The notes below the pieces were generated by a model, which searched no databases, was not told the origin of the DNA, and saw only the letters and a list, made by a program, of their open reading frames with translations. 64,000 bases of DNA from assembly GCA_015179125.1 (NCBI GenBank), contig WHVA01000095.1:1-64000 (forward strand). The letters run 5' to 3'. Below are positions 10,965 to 22,075 of this stretch, piece after piece. Position 1 is the first letter of the stretch, and every line of letters starts with the position of its first letter. Position numbers and translations under genes: made by a program. This DNA comes from Gautieria morchelliformis (Eukaryota > Basidiomycota > Agaricomycetes > Gomphales > Gomphaceae).

Positions 10965-11410
10965 AACGTCTCAAGTATCAGAATACTGGGAGTGCAGAGC
11001 AGAATGGAAGGAAAATGGAACAATGCGCTGGGAGATAAGACACGCGAGAGAGAGAGAGAGAGAGAGAGAGATACAATAGAGTGTTCGAAGCGCCTGTCGC
11101 TTATGGTGCACTATATAGTACTACTGTGTAAGCTACGTCTATCTAGAGAAGACACGAGTACCTGGCACTCTTATATTCTCCAACCGGGTCCACGCGCGGT
11201 GCGGTAATGCTGTACTTAAACTGGTATATTTGAGTACGGACCAATGAAGTTCCTGCTGGGATCTTATACATGCATGCCAGCATCCTGAGAAGAGTAGCAT
11301 GTGTCCCGTCAGGAAAGCTGGCCAGAACGAGTCACATGACCAAGCTGAGATCGCACCGCGGGCCGGAAAAACATGTAGAAGGCAATCATATCAGAAGACG
11401 TACATGTTTT
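10965..11410. repeat. Module Z, copy 1, with (GA)n microsatellite
   Basis: Matches 14,445-14,890. It contains a GA dinucleotide run at about 11,046-11,071. The matching region continues without interruption into module W here (GACGTACATG near 11,397-11,408), giving the empty-site version of the TA-flanked insertion at 14,892. Confidence 0.7.
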
Positions 11411-11722
11411 ATCTGGGTGTAGTACTCAATGCGATTGCATAAGAATTCTACTTAGAGCAAGCTGTTCAGACCCTCAGTTGACCCGCAGCACGCGTGATCC
11501 ATCTGCACCCTGTGACTGCGCCGCAATTTGGTTTGACAGAGCCGAAATAATCAACTTGTGGTGGGTTGGCTGAAAGGGCTTGTTAAGAAGGCCGTGGAAG
11601 GTGTGAAATAACTTTACACTCGAAGAGCACCTTCGCCTGCCCTACTGCCCCACTCCAGTACAGTGACCGTGTAGTAGCTATTGCTACGGATGTGTCACGT
11701 GTCCCACCACATTCACGCCATG
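11411..11722. repeat. Module W, copy 1
   Basis: Matches 21,760-22,075. It ends in GTGTCCCACCACATTCACGCC, the sequence into which the hAT element inserted near 4811. Confidence 0.7.
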
Positions 11723-11724
11723 AT

Positions 11725-12797
11725 TGTAGCGGCGGCGGGCCGGCGGCTGCCGCCTCTGTCCCCGACTCTCTCCCTGCAGAATTTATGTAAAAGACGGACT
11801 TTTTCAGTTCACCTTATCTTTTTTTCTTCTTTGTTTGTACTGATGGTATGCATTGACGCTAACCGAGTCGTTAACCTGAGGAATGTCATGGCTCAACAAA
11901 GTGATGGTAGACATTGGACAATGCGAAGAAACGAGGAAAGTCAATCTTATAACTAACGATGACACTCTGACCAGCGTCCGCCCAAGAGGAAGACAGGGAG
12001 GGTGAGGGTGAACCATGAAAAGCTCTGACCTCGAAGTACAGGAATCCACCCATTAATACGCGGGCGACGTCCGACGTCATACGACAGTGGGTGGAAAGAA
12101 CAAACGTCCGACGACAAGACAGGCGAAACGCAGTCAATGAAAGGACAGGATGCGCTACACAAAAAAAAGCGGGACGAAGAGAGCCAAAGAATGCAGAAGG
12201 GCGCCGCGTGGGGAACAGACCCGGAAAAGGAAGCCGTCCGTTACCTACAGCGAACGAAGAAACGCGCATCTCAAAAAACCTGGAAAACCGCGTCACAGGC
12301 CTGCAAGCACGGCCCCTGCCAAGGAGCACGCTCCTCTCCAACTGTACCAAAAATGAGGGGAATCACTCCAAAGCAACCCAGAGCAGAGGCAACCGAGGAC
12401 TCGACGAAAGAGGGAAGAGCGTTGGAGGGGAAGGGTGGCCGGGACAACAGCGATGGACATGCAATTTGGATGAAGTTTTGCGCTGGTAGACGGACAACTG
12501 TGACGACCTGCAAGTGGACACTACCACATCAAGACTCTTTCAACAGGGAAGGATGTGATCTATACAGCTTCCAGGGACCAATTGGAACGGTTCCATTTCA
12601 GACTCACAAGGCTGTGGCATTACATCAGAAAATCATTCCAAACAAACGCTCCCGGTGAATCGGCGTTGATGTCCGAGTCAACGACCATTTCATTCTGCAA
12701 ATGATGCTAGGGATGTACGGCCAGTGCCCACACAAAGGACCCTTCGAGCGACACGCAAAAATAGCAATTAGCGCCAGGATATATACAGAGCGACTCG
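11725..12797. repeat. Module V, copy 2
   Basis: Second copy of 5690-6760 with scattered substitutions and small indels. No convincing gene. Confidence 0.6.
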
Positions 12798-13273
12798 AGC
12801 GAGGGTTTATAAAATGCAGCGGGGGTGTGCATGGTGAGAGTCACGTCTCACGTCTCAATGATCGTCCAGGGCTCCCAACTGTGGGATTGGTCCGGCTGTA
12901 AACCCTCGCTCTCACTTCAGTGCGCCCACCGACTGGTCCTTGCTGAGCTCATGTTAAGCGGCAGGTACTCGTGCCTGACTTTATTGATTTATTGTTTGCA
13001 AGGGCAAGGCCACTAAGCCTTGCCCCAGCATTTGGTGTAGGAGGTGGGACACATCCTCTTATCGCCCAGAGGAATTCCTGGAATGGAGGAAGCGGGTCTG
13101 GTGGAGGTGATGGCACCGGGCACAGTTCAACCGTACCAGCGGGTGGTCGACGAACCACCAGTCTCCACGCTGTGTGAATGATCAACGGAAACGCTGTCGG
13201 CACTTCGTAGGCATCGACATACCAATCTGTCCTCACCTCTCCGACGGGGCATCCTGTCGAACTTTTCGTGGAT
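12798..13273 (+). repeat. Module X, copy 3
   Basis: The TATA-like TTTATAAAA at 12,806-12,814 heads the cassette. It runs directly into module Y through a hairpin (13,274-13,325). The forward frame across the join reads VELFVDDQGSFERS and continues into the module Y ORF. Confidence 0.65.
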
Positions 13274-13609
13274 GATCAGGGTAGTTTTGAGCGATCGATA
13301 GGAATCTCTCAAGACTACCCTGATCATGCACTTGTGACGCCCGATGGGGCGATCGTGCCACGAGTGTATGCCTCGGAGTGGGCAGTGCGGAGGGTGTTGG
13401 CGGGGATACTGGTAGAAGCGAACAACGTAATGGCGCCATTGTGGCATGCTGGGAAGAAGGGGGGAGAGGTGATGTGGTGGGGGGGCAGACTGGCACGGGG
13501 CGGCGACTCGGAGGTCAAGTTGGAGGGAGACAGACATGGAGCTCATCACGCCTACCTCTCTGCCCTGCATGCACACCTTACAATAGTGTTCTTCACATGC
13601 GATTCATAG
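13268..13609 (+). CDS. Conserved hypothetical ORF spanning the X-Y join, copy 2
   Basis: A 113-codon frame. The last 90 codons match the ORF at 8763-9038. The start used is the ATG at 13,268, but the frame is open further upstream, so the true 5' end is unknown. No domain recognised. Confidence 0.3.
   Translation: MDDQGSFERSIGISQDYPDHALVTPDGAIVPRVYASEWAVRRVLAGILVEANNVMAPLWHAGKKGGEVMWWGGRLARGGDSEVKLEGDRHGAHHAYLSALHAHLTIVFFTCDS
13274..13325. other. Foldback: 18-bp stem, 16-nt loop
   Basis: GATCAGGGTAGTTTTGAG (13,274-13,291) pairs with CTCAAGACTACCCTGATC (13,308-13,325), 17 of 18 positions. It marks the junction of modules X and Y in unit 2. Confidence 0.85.
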
Positions 13610-14129
13610 CTTGTCGAAGGATTACAAATCCCATCGAGCTCCACAGGCTTTCCAAGATCGTGCATAGTAAGTGACAGTGCTGACAAGAGTTCCTGTAATA
13701 ATGAGATCGATTTTTTTGCAAGTTGAATATGTCGTCGATCCTATATATGGAGAACAAGTCATCAGATTTTCGAGCTTCGATGGGCCGGTCGAACCTGTCC
13801 GTCAGGACCATATTCCCATGCATGTGTGCATGTGCAAAGTCAGGCTGTAAACGTCGTCACTGAGCAAGATTGAACCTCAGATGCTTATATCTGGGTCCGG
13901 CACAGCCATATCTTCTTACAAACCATGTCTCTCGCCCAGCGGTAGGGAAGGTGAGCCCCTGCATTGGTAGACACGAATCGGGAAGATAGGTACGATGTTA
14001 CAGAGCAGCATGCGAAATCAGGAAGAAACGACAATGAAGATGAAAGAAAGGGTGTGGAGGAGTAACCTAAAGGCGTGCTGGATCTAGGGGAGAGTATCCA
14101 CAGGAGTCTAACGGTATTGACGATCGTGA

Positions 14130-14395
14130 GAGAGCGGGGTTTATAAAACAGCAGGCGTGTGCATGGTGAGAGTCACAACATGTCACGTCTCAATGGTCGT
14201 CCAGGGCTCCCAACTGTGGGATTGGTCTGGCTGTAAACCCTCGCTCTCCCTTCAGTGCGCCAACCGACTTGTGCCTGCTGAGCTCATGTTGAGCGGCAGG
14301 TACTCGTGTCTGGCTATGATGATTTGTTTGCGAGGGCAAGGCCACTAAGCCTTGCCCCAGCGTTCGGTGTAGGAGGTGGGACAGGTCCTCTTATC
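14130..14395 (+). repeat. Module X, copy 4 (truncated)
   Basis: TATA-like TTTATAAAA at 14,140-14,148. The cassette stops within a long hairpin at 14,366-14,428 and is fused to module Z. Confidence 0.65.
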
Positions 14396-14428
14396 GCCAA
14401 TAAGCGGACCTGTCCCACCTCCTACACC
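14366..14428. other. Long hairpin: 29-bp stem, 5-nt loop
   Basis: Left arm 14,366-14,394 (starts GGTGTAGGAGGTGGGACAGG) and right arm 14,400-14,428 are reverse complements with one mismatch. The right arm carries the GGTCCGCTTAT variant found in module X copy 2 (about 9830), so it looks like an inverted duplication of X sequence at a rearrangement junction. Confidence 0.9.
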
Positions 14429-14429
14429 C

Positions 14430-14890
14430 TCACCATGGCCATATCGACGTCAATCGAACGTCTCAAGTATCAGAATACTGGGAGTGCAGAGCAGAATGGG
14501 AGGAAAATGGAACAATGCGCTGGGAGATAAGACACGAGAGAGAGAGAGAGAGAGAGAGAGATACAATAGAGTGTTCGAAGCGCCTGTCGCTTATGGTGCA
14601 CTATATAGTGCTACTGTGTAAGCTACGTCTATCTAGAGAAGACACGAGTACCTGGCACTCTTATATTCTCCAACCGGTTCGCGCGTGCTGTGGTAATGCT
14701 GTACTTAAACTGGTATATTTGAGTACGGACCAATGAAGTTCCTGCTGGGATCTTATACATGCATGCCAGCATCCTGAGAAGAGTAACATGCGTCACATTG
14801 GGAAAGCTGGCCAGAACGAGTCACCTGACCAAGCTGAGATCGCACCGCGGGCCAGAAAAACATGGAAAAGGCAATCATATCGGAAGACGT
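14430..14890. repeat. Module Z, copy 2, with (GA)n microsatellite
   Basis: Second copy of 10,965-11,410. It includes a GA run at about 14,536-14,561 and is interrupted at 14,891 by the TA-flanked element. Confidence 0.7.
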
Positions 14891-14970
14891 ATGGTGCCCC
14901 TCACTTAGACACCGCTACTTTTGTGCAATCACAATTCCAGGTGAAAAAAAAAACAATTTTTCTTATTCCT

Positions 14971-15978
14971 CTATACAAAGTACTTATTTAGGTCAGATCT
15001 ATGGATTGTATAGAGCGATTGATCTAATTTGTAAAACTGAGGTCCTTCCCCATATACTCTCCCCCGTTGTCTGTCCTCACCCTCTTCACGTCCTCCCCCC
15101 TCTGTTTTCTTAGCCACACTGCATATCTCTTGAAGGAGTCGGTGATAGTGATGCATTCCTTGTTCTTTAGGAATTCGACGCTGGCATATCTTGTGGCATG
15201 GTCGATCCATGTGATGAAGTATTTGTAACCTCCGATGGATGTGTCGAACGGGCCGCATATGTCTGATGACACTATGTCCCCCATGCTCTTTTGGAAGCTC
15301 TTCTGTATTCTTGAACGGGGAGCGTGTGTGCTTGCCAAATGGGCAGTTGTTGCAGGGATTCAGTTTTTGCTCTGTGTCGAGTTTGGGGAGTCCTACGCTG
15401 GTCTGTTTCTTCTGCACTTTCTCAATCGTCGATATGGGGGCGTGTGCTAATCTGTGGTGCCACAGAGTCAATTCGTCAGGTTCGCTCGAATAGGCCACGA
15501 CCTCCGGCTTTGCTCTTGTCGACGGTTGTGCCATGTAAGCAAACACATTTTTTACTTTTGTTCCTTTGGCGATGACCTCCTCTCCCATCAAAAGCGATGT
15601 GTCCGTTTTACTGAATACCACGTCAACATCAGCCGAGGTCATGCGTCCTACTGATAAGAGGTTGGTGCTCAGCTTTGGGACGTATATGACGTCCATCAGT
15701 GTTAGTTCGAGTGGTGCTAATTGGAGGTGTGTATCGCTCTGGATTGTGATTCGGATCGTACCTCTCTGATCTGCTTTGAAAGAATCTCCGCTCGATGTTT
15801 CGATGGAGATTGCGGTGGTAGGGTGTATTTCCTCGAAGAGACCTATGTTCCCACACAGGTGGCTTGATGCTCCTGAGTCGACCAGCCATATGTGTATGTT
15901 ATCTTTGATCGCGGATAATGCTGAGGAATCGGTTGATAGGATCATGCTGTTTGCCAGCTCCTCGATCTGCGCTAACAT
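14971..15978 (-). pseudogene. Ty1/Copia pol fragment: protease and partial integrase
   Basis: Minus-strand frames carry the aspartic protease motif WLVDSGASSHLCG, the GAG_pre-integrase block (LWHHRLAHAP ... CNNCPFGKHTRSPF) and the integrase core start (SDICGPF ... TDNGGEY). A frame change near 15,300 is needed to join the integrase part (15,024-15,338). Similarity ends at about 15,040. Reverse transcriptase and RNase H are missing, so the element is truncated and dead. Confidence 0.85.
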
Positions 15979-16064
15979 GACGATGTCTTTCCTTGGTATG
16001 CTTGCGAGTCTGGCTGAGTCGACGTCGGTTGGTTGCTGCTGTCGTGGGTATGTGGTTGGTTTCC

Positions 16065-17014
16065 TTATCCGTCCTGGTCGTTACCGCTGACTGCTTCTCC
16101 TTGTATGTTTCCCCCCCTCCTCCATGTCTCCTGGTTCGCGAGTCCTCCTCCGGGTGCGTAGCACCTGGCCGCCGAGTGGTTGGGCTTCCCGCAGTTGTTG
16201 CAGAAGAAGCCTGTTCCTGCGACGTTCTGGGTCTGTGGGTATCGGTTCTGGTTCTTGTAAGTGGTTGCTGGGTTGTGGTATGATCTGTTGACTTGGTAAC
16301 CCGTCCTCCTTGGTGGCGTGGATCGTGCTATGAAGGCTGTGGCCGCCTGCGTCGACATCTCCACGGCTCCTAGGTCTGCCTCATGAGCTTCCAATCTTAC
16401 TTCGATGTCGTCTGGGTCTGTGGCGATCATTCGTATCATCTGGGCTATGGGTCTCCAGGATTCTGGGACATTCTTAAGGATAGTGGCCGCATGAGTAGAA
16501 TCTGCTATAATCTCCCCCATTTTAGCCAGCTGACTTCTAAACTCTTTCGTCGCGGTGAGGTACGCCAAGACTGATTGGCCTTCAGTCATGTGGTAATTTT
16601 CGTACCTCGTTCTGACTATACTTATTTTGCTAGGTCTTTCGATTCAAATTTCCTTGTGAGTATTTTCCATGCCTCTTCGCATTTCTCCATGGAGTCGATC
16701 GCCGTCTGAAGCTCCGGTGATATACACAGGAGTATCTGACTGTACGCAGTGTTGTTCCTGTCATCCCACTCTTCTTGGAGTTGTTGTAGGGTACTGCTGC
16801 CGGTTCCGGTGGTGACTGGGCTTTGCTGGTTAGCTGCGGTTGGGTATGGATCCATACCGGTGATGATCTTGTGTAGTCCCCTGTCCCTTGCCGTTGCTAA
16901 TAATTCCCTCTTCCAGGACATCCAATTGTCTTTCCCCATTTTGGGTTTAATGTTGCGGAATTTGTGGATGTTGTGTTTCGGTGTGATGTGCGCCGGGGCC
17001 GTTGCTTGAGCCAT
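16065..17014 (-). pseudogene. Ty1/Copia gag
   Basis: Starts at ATG 17,014 (MAQATAPAHITPKHN...). It has a UBN2-type gag region and a CCHC zinc knuckle CNNCGKPNHSAARC near the end (about 16,170). The frame breaks around 16,600. It lies just downstream of the putative 5' LTR and upstream of the protease. Confidence 0.8.
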
Positions 17015-17038
17015 GGTGAGTCAGTGAGACTCTTAATC

Positions 17039-17752
17039 TGTGAAGAGTAAGAGTGTCTAAGTTTTTGTATTGAAAGATAATATGATTCAGCCTTCAATGT
17101 GAAGTCGAATCGAGTGCGCAGTCGTCTCGATGTGAGTGGGTCATGCAGAGCGTTCGAGCGATGAGATGTGTATGACGCAGAAGGATGGGCTTCGAAGTGA
17201 ATAGCTAAGTGTGGAAACAAGTGAGTTTGATTAACTAACAATTGGAATGTACAGCGCAGCTATTTATCCATTGTTCAGGACATACTATGATATAAGGGGG
17301 AGAGGAGTGGGGATGGATGTGCATGTGTAGCTTGGGGTTTGGTGTGCCGGATGCTGCGGTGAATGTATACTACGCGAGTTGGAAGGAGTTTTGTTCTAAT
17401 TAGGGACGTCTGATGTATGATGGTCAAGAATATGAAGTGTGTGATTAAGGAATATCAGAATAGGAATGTATCTGTTCGAAGGAGGGTGTGTGATGGGATA
17501 ATCGTCATACTAATCCGCGGGCAGAGGCGTCTCAGCCTTGGGGCTCAGGGGTGGATCCGCTGATGGCTGGGTTGGCTATGCGCTCGTGGATCGGTGGGAC
17601 ATTGTTGTGTAGCAAGTGGACGTGTGTGGGTATGGTAAGTGGACGTGTGTGCGCTCGAGGGGCAGGCTGATGTTTAGTGGCACGTGTGTGTTGTGACGTA
17701 GGGAGGTTTAGACAGGAGGAATAGGAATATGAGTGGTGTTGGAATTATAACA
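17039..17752 (-). mobile_element. Putative 5' LTR of the Copia relic
   Basis: On the minus strand it runs from TGTTATAATTCC (17,752) to CTCTTCACA (17,039), with TGT...ACA ends. The gag ATG lies 24 nt downstream. Its outer end abuts the broken Gypsy integrase frame (RKLV), so the Copia element inserted into that Gypsy. No 3' LTR was found. Confidence 0.5.
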
Positions 17753-19433
17753 GTACTAACTTCCTGGCCCTTCCTTTTGGTAGGGTCAGGTTTTGGGTTG
17801 ACAGGTATATGCGGTCTCCCACCGCATACATGTCCCCTTCACGATGTTTCTTATTTGCGTGAAACATCTGCGTCACGTGATGCTCTATGATTGCATCGTG
17901 TGCTGCCATCAGGTTCCATCGAGCCTGATGTGCAAATTTTGTCACTCCCTTGAAGGGAGTGTCCGTGGCCATTGGCAGGTCGATCCGTGGCATATATCCG
18001 TGGTTCAGCTCAAAGGGTGCAAACCCCGTTGTCGAGCTGATGTTGCTGTTTAATGCAACTTTGACCATTGGACACTTGTTGTCCCAGTCCTTTTGATCGT
18101 CCTTGACGACTGATCGAAGGACCTGGCCTATCAAACGGTTTGCTCGTTCGGTCGCGCCATCTGTTTGAGGATGGAACGCGGTGGACATGAGGAGTTTTGT
18201 CCCCATGAGTCGTTGGAGCTCACGCCAGAATATGAATGTGAATTTCGAGTCTCGATCTGAGACTATGGAGTCTGGGACTCCATGAAGTCTTACGACCTCT
18301 TTCAGGAATAGCCAGGCTATTCCTTTGGCTGTCACACTTGTCATTGTCAGGACGAGGTGTACGTGAGACGTGAGTCTATCTATGATTACCATGAGGTAAT
18401 CACAGTCATTCGATTTGGGCAGTGGGCCCATGAAATCGATACCAATAGATTGCCATGGTCTATCGGGTATGGGCAGGCTATGCAGTAGCCCTGCAGGCCG
18501 CTGCATGCCTGTCTTGGTAGTCTGACACTTCGCGCACGAAGTGCAGAATGCCTCGATGTCTGAGGCCATACTGGGCCACCAGTATGTTCTTCAAATGTAG
18601 TTCGAAGTTTTCAGTTGACTGTAGTGGCGAATTGTCTGGTGGGTGTGATCGATTATGATTTCGATCGGCCTCCTTCCCCCTTGAAATATGTTCCGAGGGA
18701 TGGCTATGACATCCCTCTTGAGCTGATTCTTTGTCCAAATCAGCCCATCCCGGATGCCAAATCTTGGATGTGCATCTGGGTTCGCCATGATCTTCACGAA
18801 CATGGGCTCCTTATGGTAGGAGTCGTGTAGGACCTTTGGCAGGTCCATGTTTTCTTCTACGCTTACGCGTAGGGAGGCTCTGTCATTGCTTGCAGCAGTC
18901 ACGCGGAGGTCATTGTCATTGTCGTTGTCTGGAAACGATGCGTCGTGGAAAGGTTCCTTGGTGGAGCCTTCGTTCATGGCTGCTGCTTCTAATGTTCGTG
19001 GCTCTGTTCTCTCCGCGAGGCGAGTTGATCGCCTCGTAGCTGCTGTACGCAGTTCCATGTATTGGTTGGTGGGCATTAGCTCACCGTCCGGATCTAGTCG
19101 TGCATCTGCATTGGAAAAGACATGGTCCGGGTGCTTCTCATAACCCATGTCACTTTCATAGTAGTGGGATAAGCAGTCCGCTACTTTGTTCTCAACGCCG
19201 TCAACGTGGACGGTGTTGTAATTGAAGCGGGATAGAAACTCCCACCACCGGACCTGTCTATCCGACAGGTTCTTTTGGGTCTCGAAGTACTTGAGACCCT
19301 TATGGTCCATGACTAGGGTGAACTTCCACCCTAGGAGTTTGTCCTCCCATTTTATGAGAGCCTCAAGCATGGTGATGGTTTCATGCTTGTGTATTCTGTA
19401 GTGTTGCTGCGCAACACTGAACTTCTTTGACAA
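17745..19433 (-). pseudogene. Gypsy RNase H and integrase
   Basis: Minus-strand frames: RNase H (HYRIHKHETITMLEALIKWE ... MDHKGLKYFE), zinc-finger integrase N-terminus (CTSCAKCQTTK), integrase core (GIDFMGPLPKS ... VSDRDSKF ... HPQTDGATERAN). The frame is interrupted near 18,590. The C-terminus stops at GRARKLV, where the Copia LTR begins. No chromodomain is present in what remains. Confidence 0.85.
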
Positions 19434-19546
19434 GAAGCCACCTGGTCACCAGGTTCTCCAGTCTGGTCCCTGGCTGTAGACCTCTCCGACACCAGATTTT
19501 TAACTGTCGGTGATGACCCATATAGGGTCTGTGTTCCATGCATCGA

Positions 19547-20587
19547 TCAGATGCAGGATGGGGCCTTGCAGGCCAATGCCCTTATGCTGTGGAAGTATTT
19601 GTCCAGCAATAGCATCCATTTAAATGGACGGTTGTTGCACACACATCGCGATAAGGGGGTGGTGTATGCGCTGACGTCTGGCATGTAGGGTGCCAGGTAT
19701 TGGATGAGGCCTAGGAACCTCTGTATGTCGTTAAACATGCGAGGCCTCCTCCACTCGCAGATGCATTGCATTTTATCCCCATCTGCATGAACTCCTTGGC
19801 CATCTATGATATGGCCAAGGCACTCCATTCTTTCCAAATAGAGATCAACCTTCTTTTTGCTCAAGAAGAGATGGCTGCTCCGTAGTCTGTCGAAGACTAT
19901 GCGGAGGTTCCAGGTTCCTTGTGCTCTTGTATCAAGTGCGAGAAGATGAATATATCATCCATGTATACGTGGACAAAGTGACCTATGCAGTCGTGAAATA
20001 TCGATGTCATGAGATGTTGAAACATTGATGGGGCATTGCAATCCCCCATCTGTATCACTTGGCTCATGAATGTGCCAAGGATCGTCGCAAAGGCTGTCTT
20101 TGGGATGTCTTCATGACGAATATGGATTTTGCTCATATGCCTCTGACATATCAAGTTTTGTCCTGTATTTGCAGTGAGCGACATCGCTCCTGATAACATC
20201 CTGATCTGGGAAGGGCATTACATCCTTCACCATGTTCTCGTTCTGCTGTCGCAGGTCAAAGACAGTATGTAGCGTACCGTTTTTCTTCGGTACACACAGC
20301 ATTGGCACTGCTTGATGGGCCACTGCTGGTATCCACCACTTCACAGTGGTGTATCATTCTAACTTCACTGACAATTCCTCGCGGAAGTGTTTGGGACACT
20401 TGGGTAGTCGATACCGCATGCGTTTGTCGGGATCAATGAGATTGATCTCATGATTCACCTCCCGTAAGGGAGGGAGTTCCAATGGGATACTGCCGACGAG
20501 GTCGGCAATCTTATCCATCCATTCCTCGTGCAAGCGAGGGATGTCATCGTCCGTGAGGATGATGGTTGTGGTTTGGGCAGCCATCAA
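19547..20587 (-). pseudogene. Gypsy reverse transcriptase, multiply frameshifted
   Basis: Pieces in order on the minus strand: MLCVPKKNGTLHTVFDLRQQ, KLDMSEAYEQ, then NAPSMFQHLMTSIF and the YMDD box (VHVYMDDIFIFSH), then the thumb (LGHIIDGQGVHADGDKMQ). Several frame shifts separate the pieces. Confidence 0.8.
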
Positions 20588-20946
20588 GCACCATGTACAT
20601 CATTTGGACCCCCGGCGCTCGGCGGCTTTTTCCTTTTTTCTAGTGGTGTAGGGAGAGGTTGAGGATGAGTCGTGAGACTCGTCCTCCTGGCTTCAATTGG
20701 CCATGGGGGGCATGGTCCCTGAGGTGATTCTACTCACCCTTGGATCCACGCCTTTCTTCGACGGCCTTTCGTTGTCGAAGCTCACTTTTCCTGTGGGGAT
20801 GGTTTCATTCCCCACACGGATCGTCCCTGGACTGGCAAAGTCCAGGGTCACTCATAATTTCCTTAGGAATGGAGTCCCCAAGATAGTATCGTAATACTTG
20901 ACGTTCACCTCGTCGAAGTATTCTTCAACTGTTTCACAGCCAAATT

Positions 20947-21495
20947 TTAGTTGATCATTGATCGACTACCGATGCACACCAATTGCAGCGCAATTGGCTG
21001 TTCCAAGGCAAATGTTTTGATGCCAGTGGCATGAGTGAATTCGGGGGATAGTAGTACCCCTTCACTCCCACTGTCTAGTAGACAGTGGGCCTTCGTGCCA
21101 TTGATTTCCCAGTACCCTGACAGGGTACGGTTCCTGCTGCACGGCCATGCAGGCCGTGTGTGGTGCCTGCTCCGATGATGATACATCGGCTCGGCCGCCT
21201 TGTCTGGGGCTGTCGTTCGAGCAGCCATGACTTTGGCTGTCTCATCTACCTGCGCGATTCTAATTGCGCTGGATCTGTAGGCAGTCTGGTTGTCTGCCAT
21301 GTCCTCATCCCAATCATAGTATTGGGATGGTTCTGGCTCCCAGGCCTCTGCTGGTTCACCGTTCCCTTCCTGATCCTCAGTTTCCTGAGGGTCACCCTCC
21401 CCCTCTTCAACCTCTTGAAGAGAGGCGTCGATGGGATCCTCTGGATCTCCATCATCATCCTGCCGTACGACCGCTGTCCACACTTTTGGCTTCAT
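20947..21495 (-). pseudogene. Gypsy gag end and protease
   Basis: An acidic N-terminal part followed by a retropepsin motif CLLDSGSEGVLLSPEF. Upstream gag and LTR are absent; about 200 bp of AT-rich sequence separates it from the right inverted terminus of the TA-flanked element. Confidence 0.7.
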
Positions 21496-21752
21496 ATTTT
21501 TTTTGTCATGTCAATTTGGCGGCACTTCCATATATGGATGTAATTACCATATATAGCGCTGACAAATCAAGCAACAAACGATAGGACGAGATGTTAAAAT
21601 GCCATAACAGGCATTTCTACAGCTTTTGCAACAAAATATAATAAAAAATACACCCTATTTCAGTAAAAAAGGGGTTCACTATCAGAAATTTTTTCGTTGG
21701 GCCAATTTGGCGGTTGCACAAAAGTAGCGGTGTCTAAGTGAGCGGCACCATA

Positions 21753-22075
21753 CACGTTTTTTCTGGGTGTAGTACTCAATGCGATTGCATATGAATTCTA
21801 CTTGGAGCAAGCTGTTCAGACCCTCGCTTGACCCGCAGCACGGTTGATCCATCTGCGTCCTGTGACTGCACCGCAATTTAGCTTCACAGAGCCGAAATAA
21901 TCAACTTGTGGTGGGTTGGCTGAAAGGGCTGGTTAAGAAGGCCGTGGAAGGTGTGAAGTAACTTTACACTCGAAGAGCACCTTCGCCTGCCCTACTGCCC
22001 CGCTCCAGTATAGTGACCGTGTAGTGGCTGTTGCGGCGGACGTGTCACGTGTCCCACCACATTCACGCCATTAAC
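21753..22075. repeat. Module W, copy 2
   Basis: Continues the composite unit across the TA-flanked insertion and ends at GTCCCACCACATTCACGCCATTAACAAC split across about 22,048-22,075, an unoccupied version of the hAT target. 22,076-22,341 holds nothing recognised. Confidence 0.7.

Larger units (their letters stand above)
14892..21750. mobile_element. 6.9-kb TA-flanked inverted-repeat element filled with retroelement relics
   Basis: Termini: TGGTGCCCCTCACTTAGACA... at 14,892 and its near-perfect inverted copy ending ...GGCACCA at 21,750. About 37 bp match with one difference, and weaker similarity extends to about 60 bp. TA dinucleotides flank both ends (14,890-14,891 and 21,751-21,752). The paralogous empty site GACG-TA-CATG occurs near 11,400, which supports insertion with TA duplication, as in Tc1/mariner-type elements or MITEs. 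No DDE transposase was seen inside. The interior holds only minus-strand Copia and Gypsy remains, so retroelements probably inserted into a small TIR element. Confidence 0.7.

Noticed and set aside
14971-17760. 5-bp GTACT near 14,980 as partner of GTACT at 17,753 for a Copia duplication
   Set aside because: The Copia element lacks its 3' LTR and the left copy is not at an LTR border; a 5-bp match by chance is likely.
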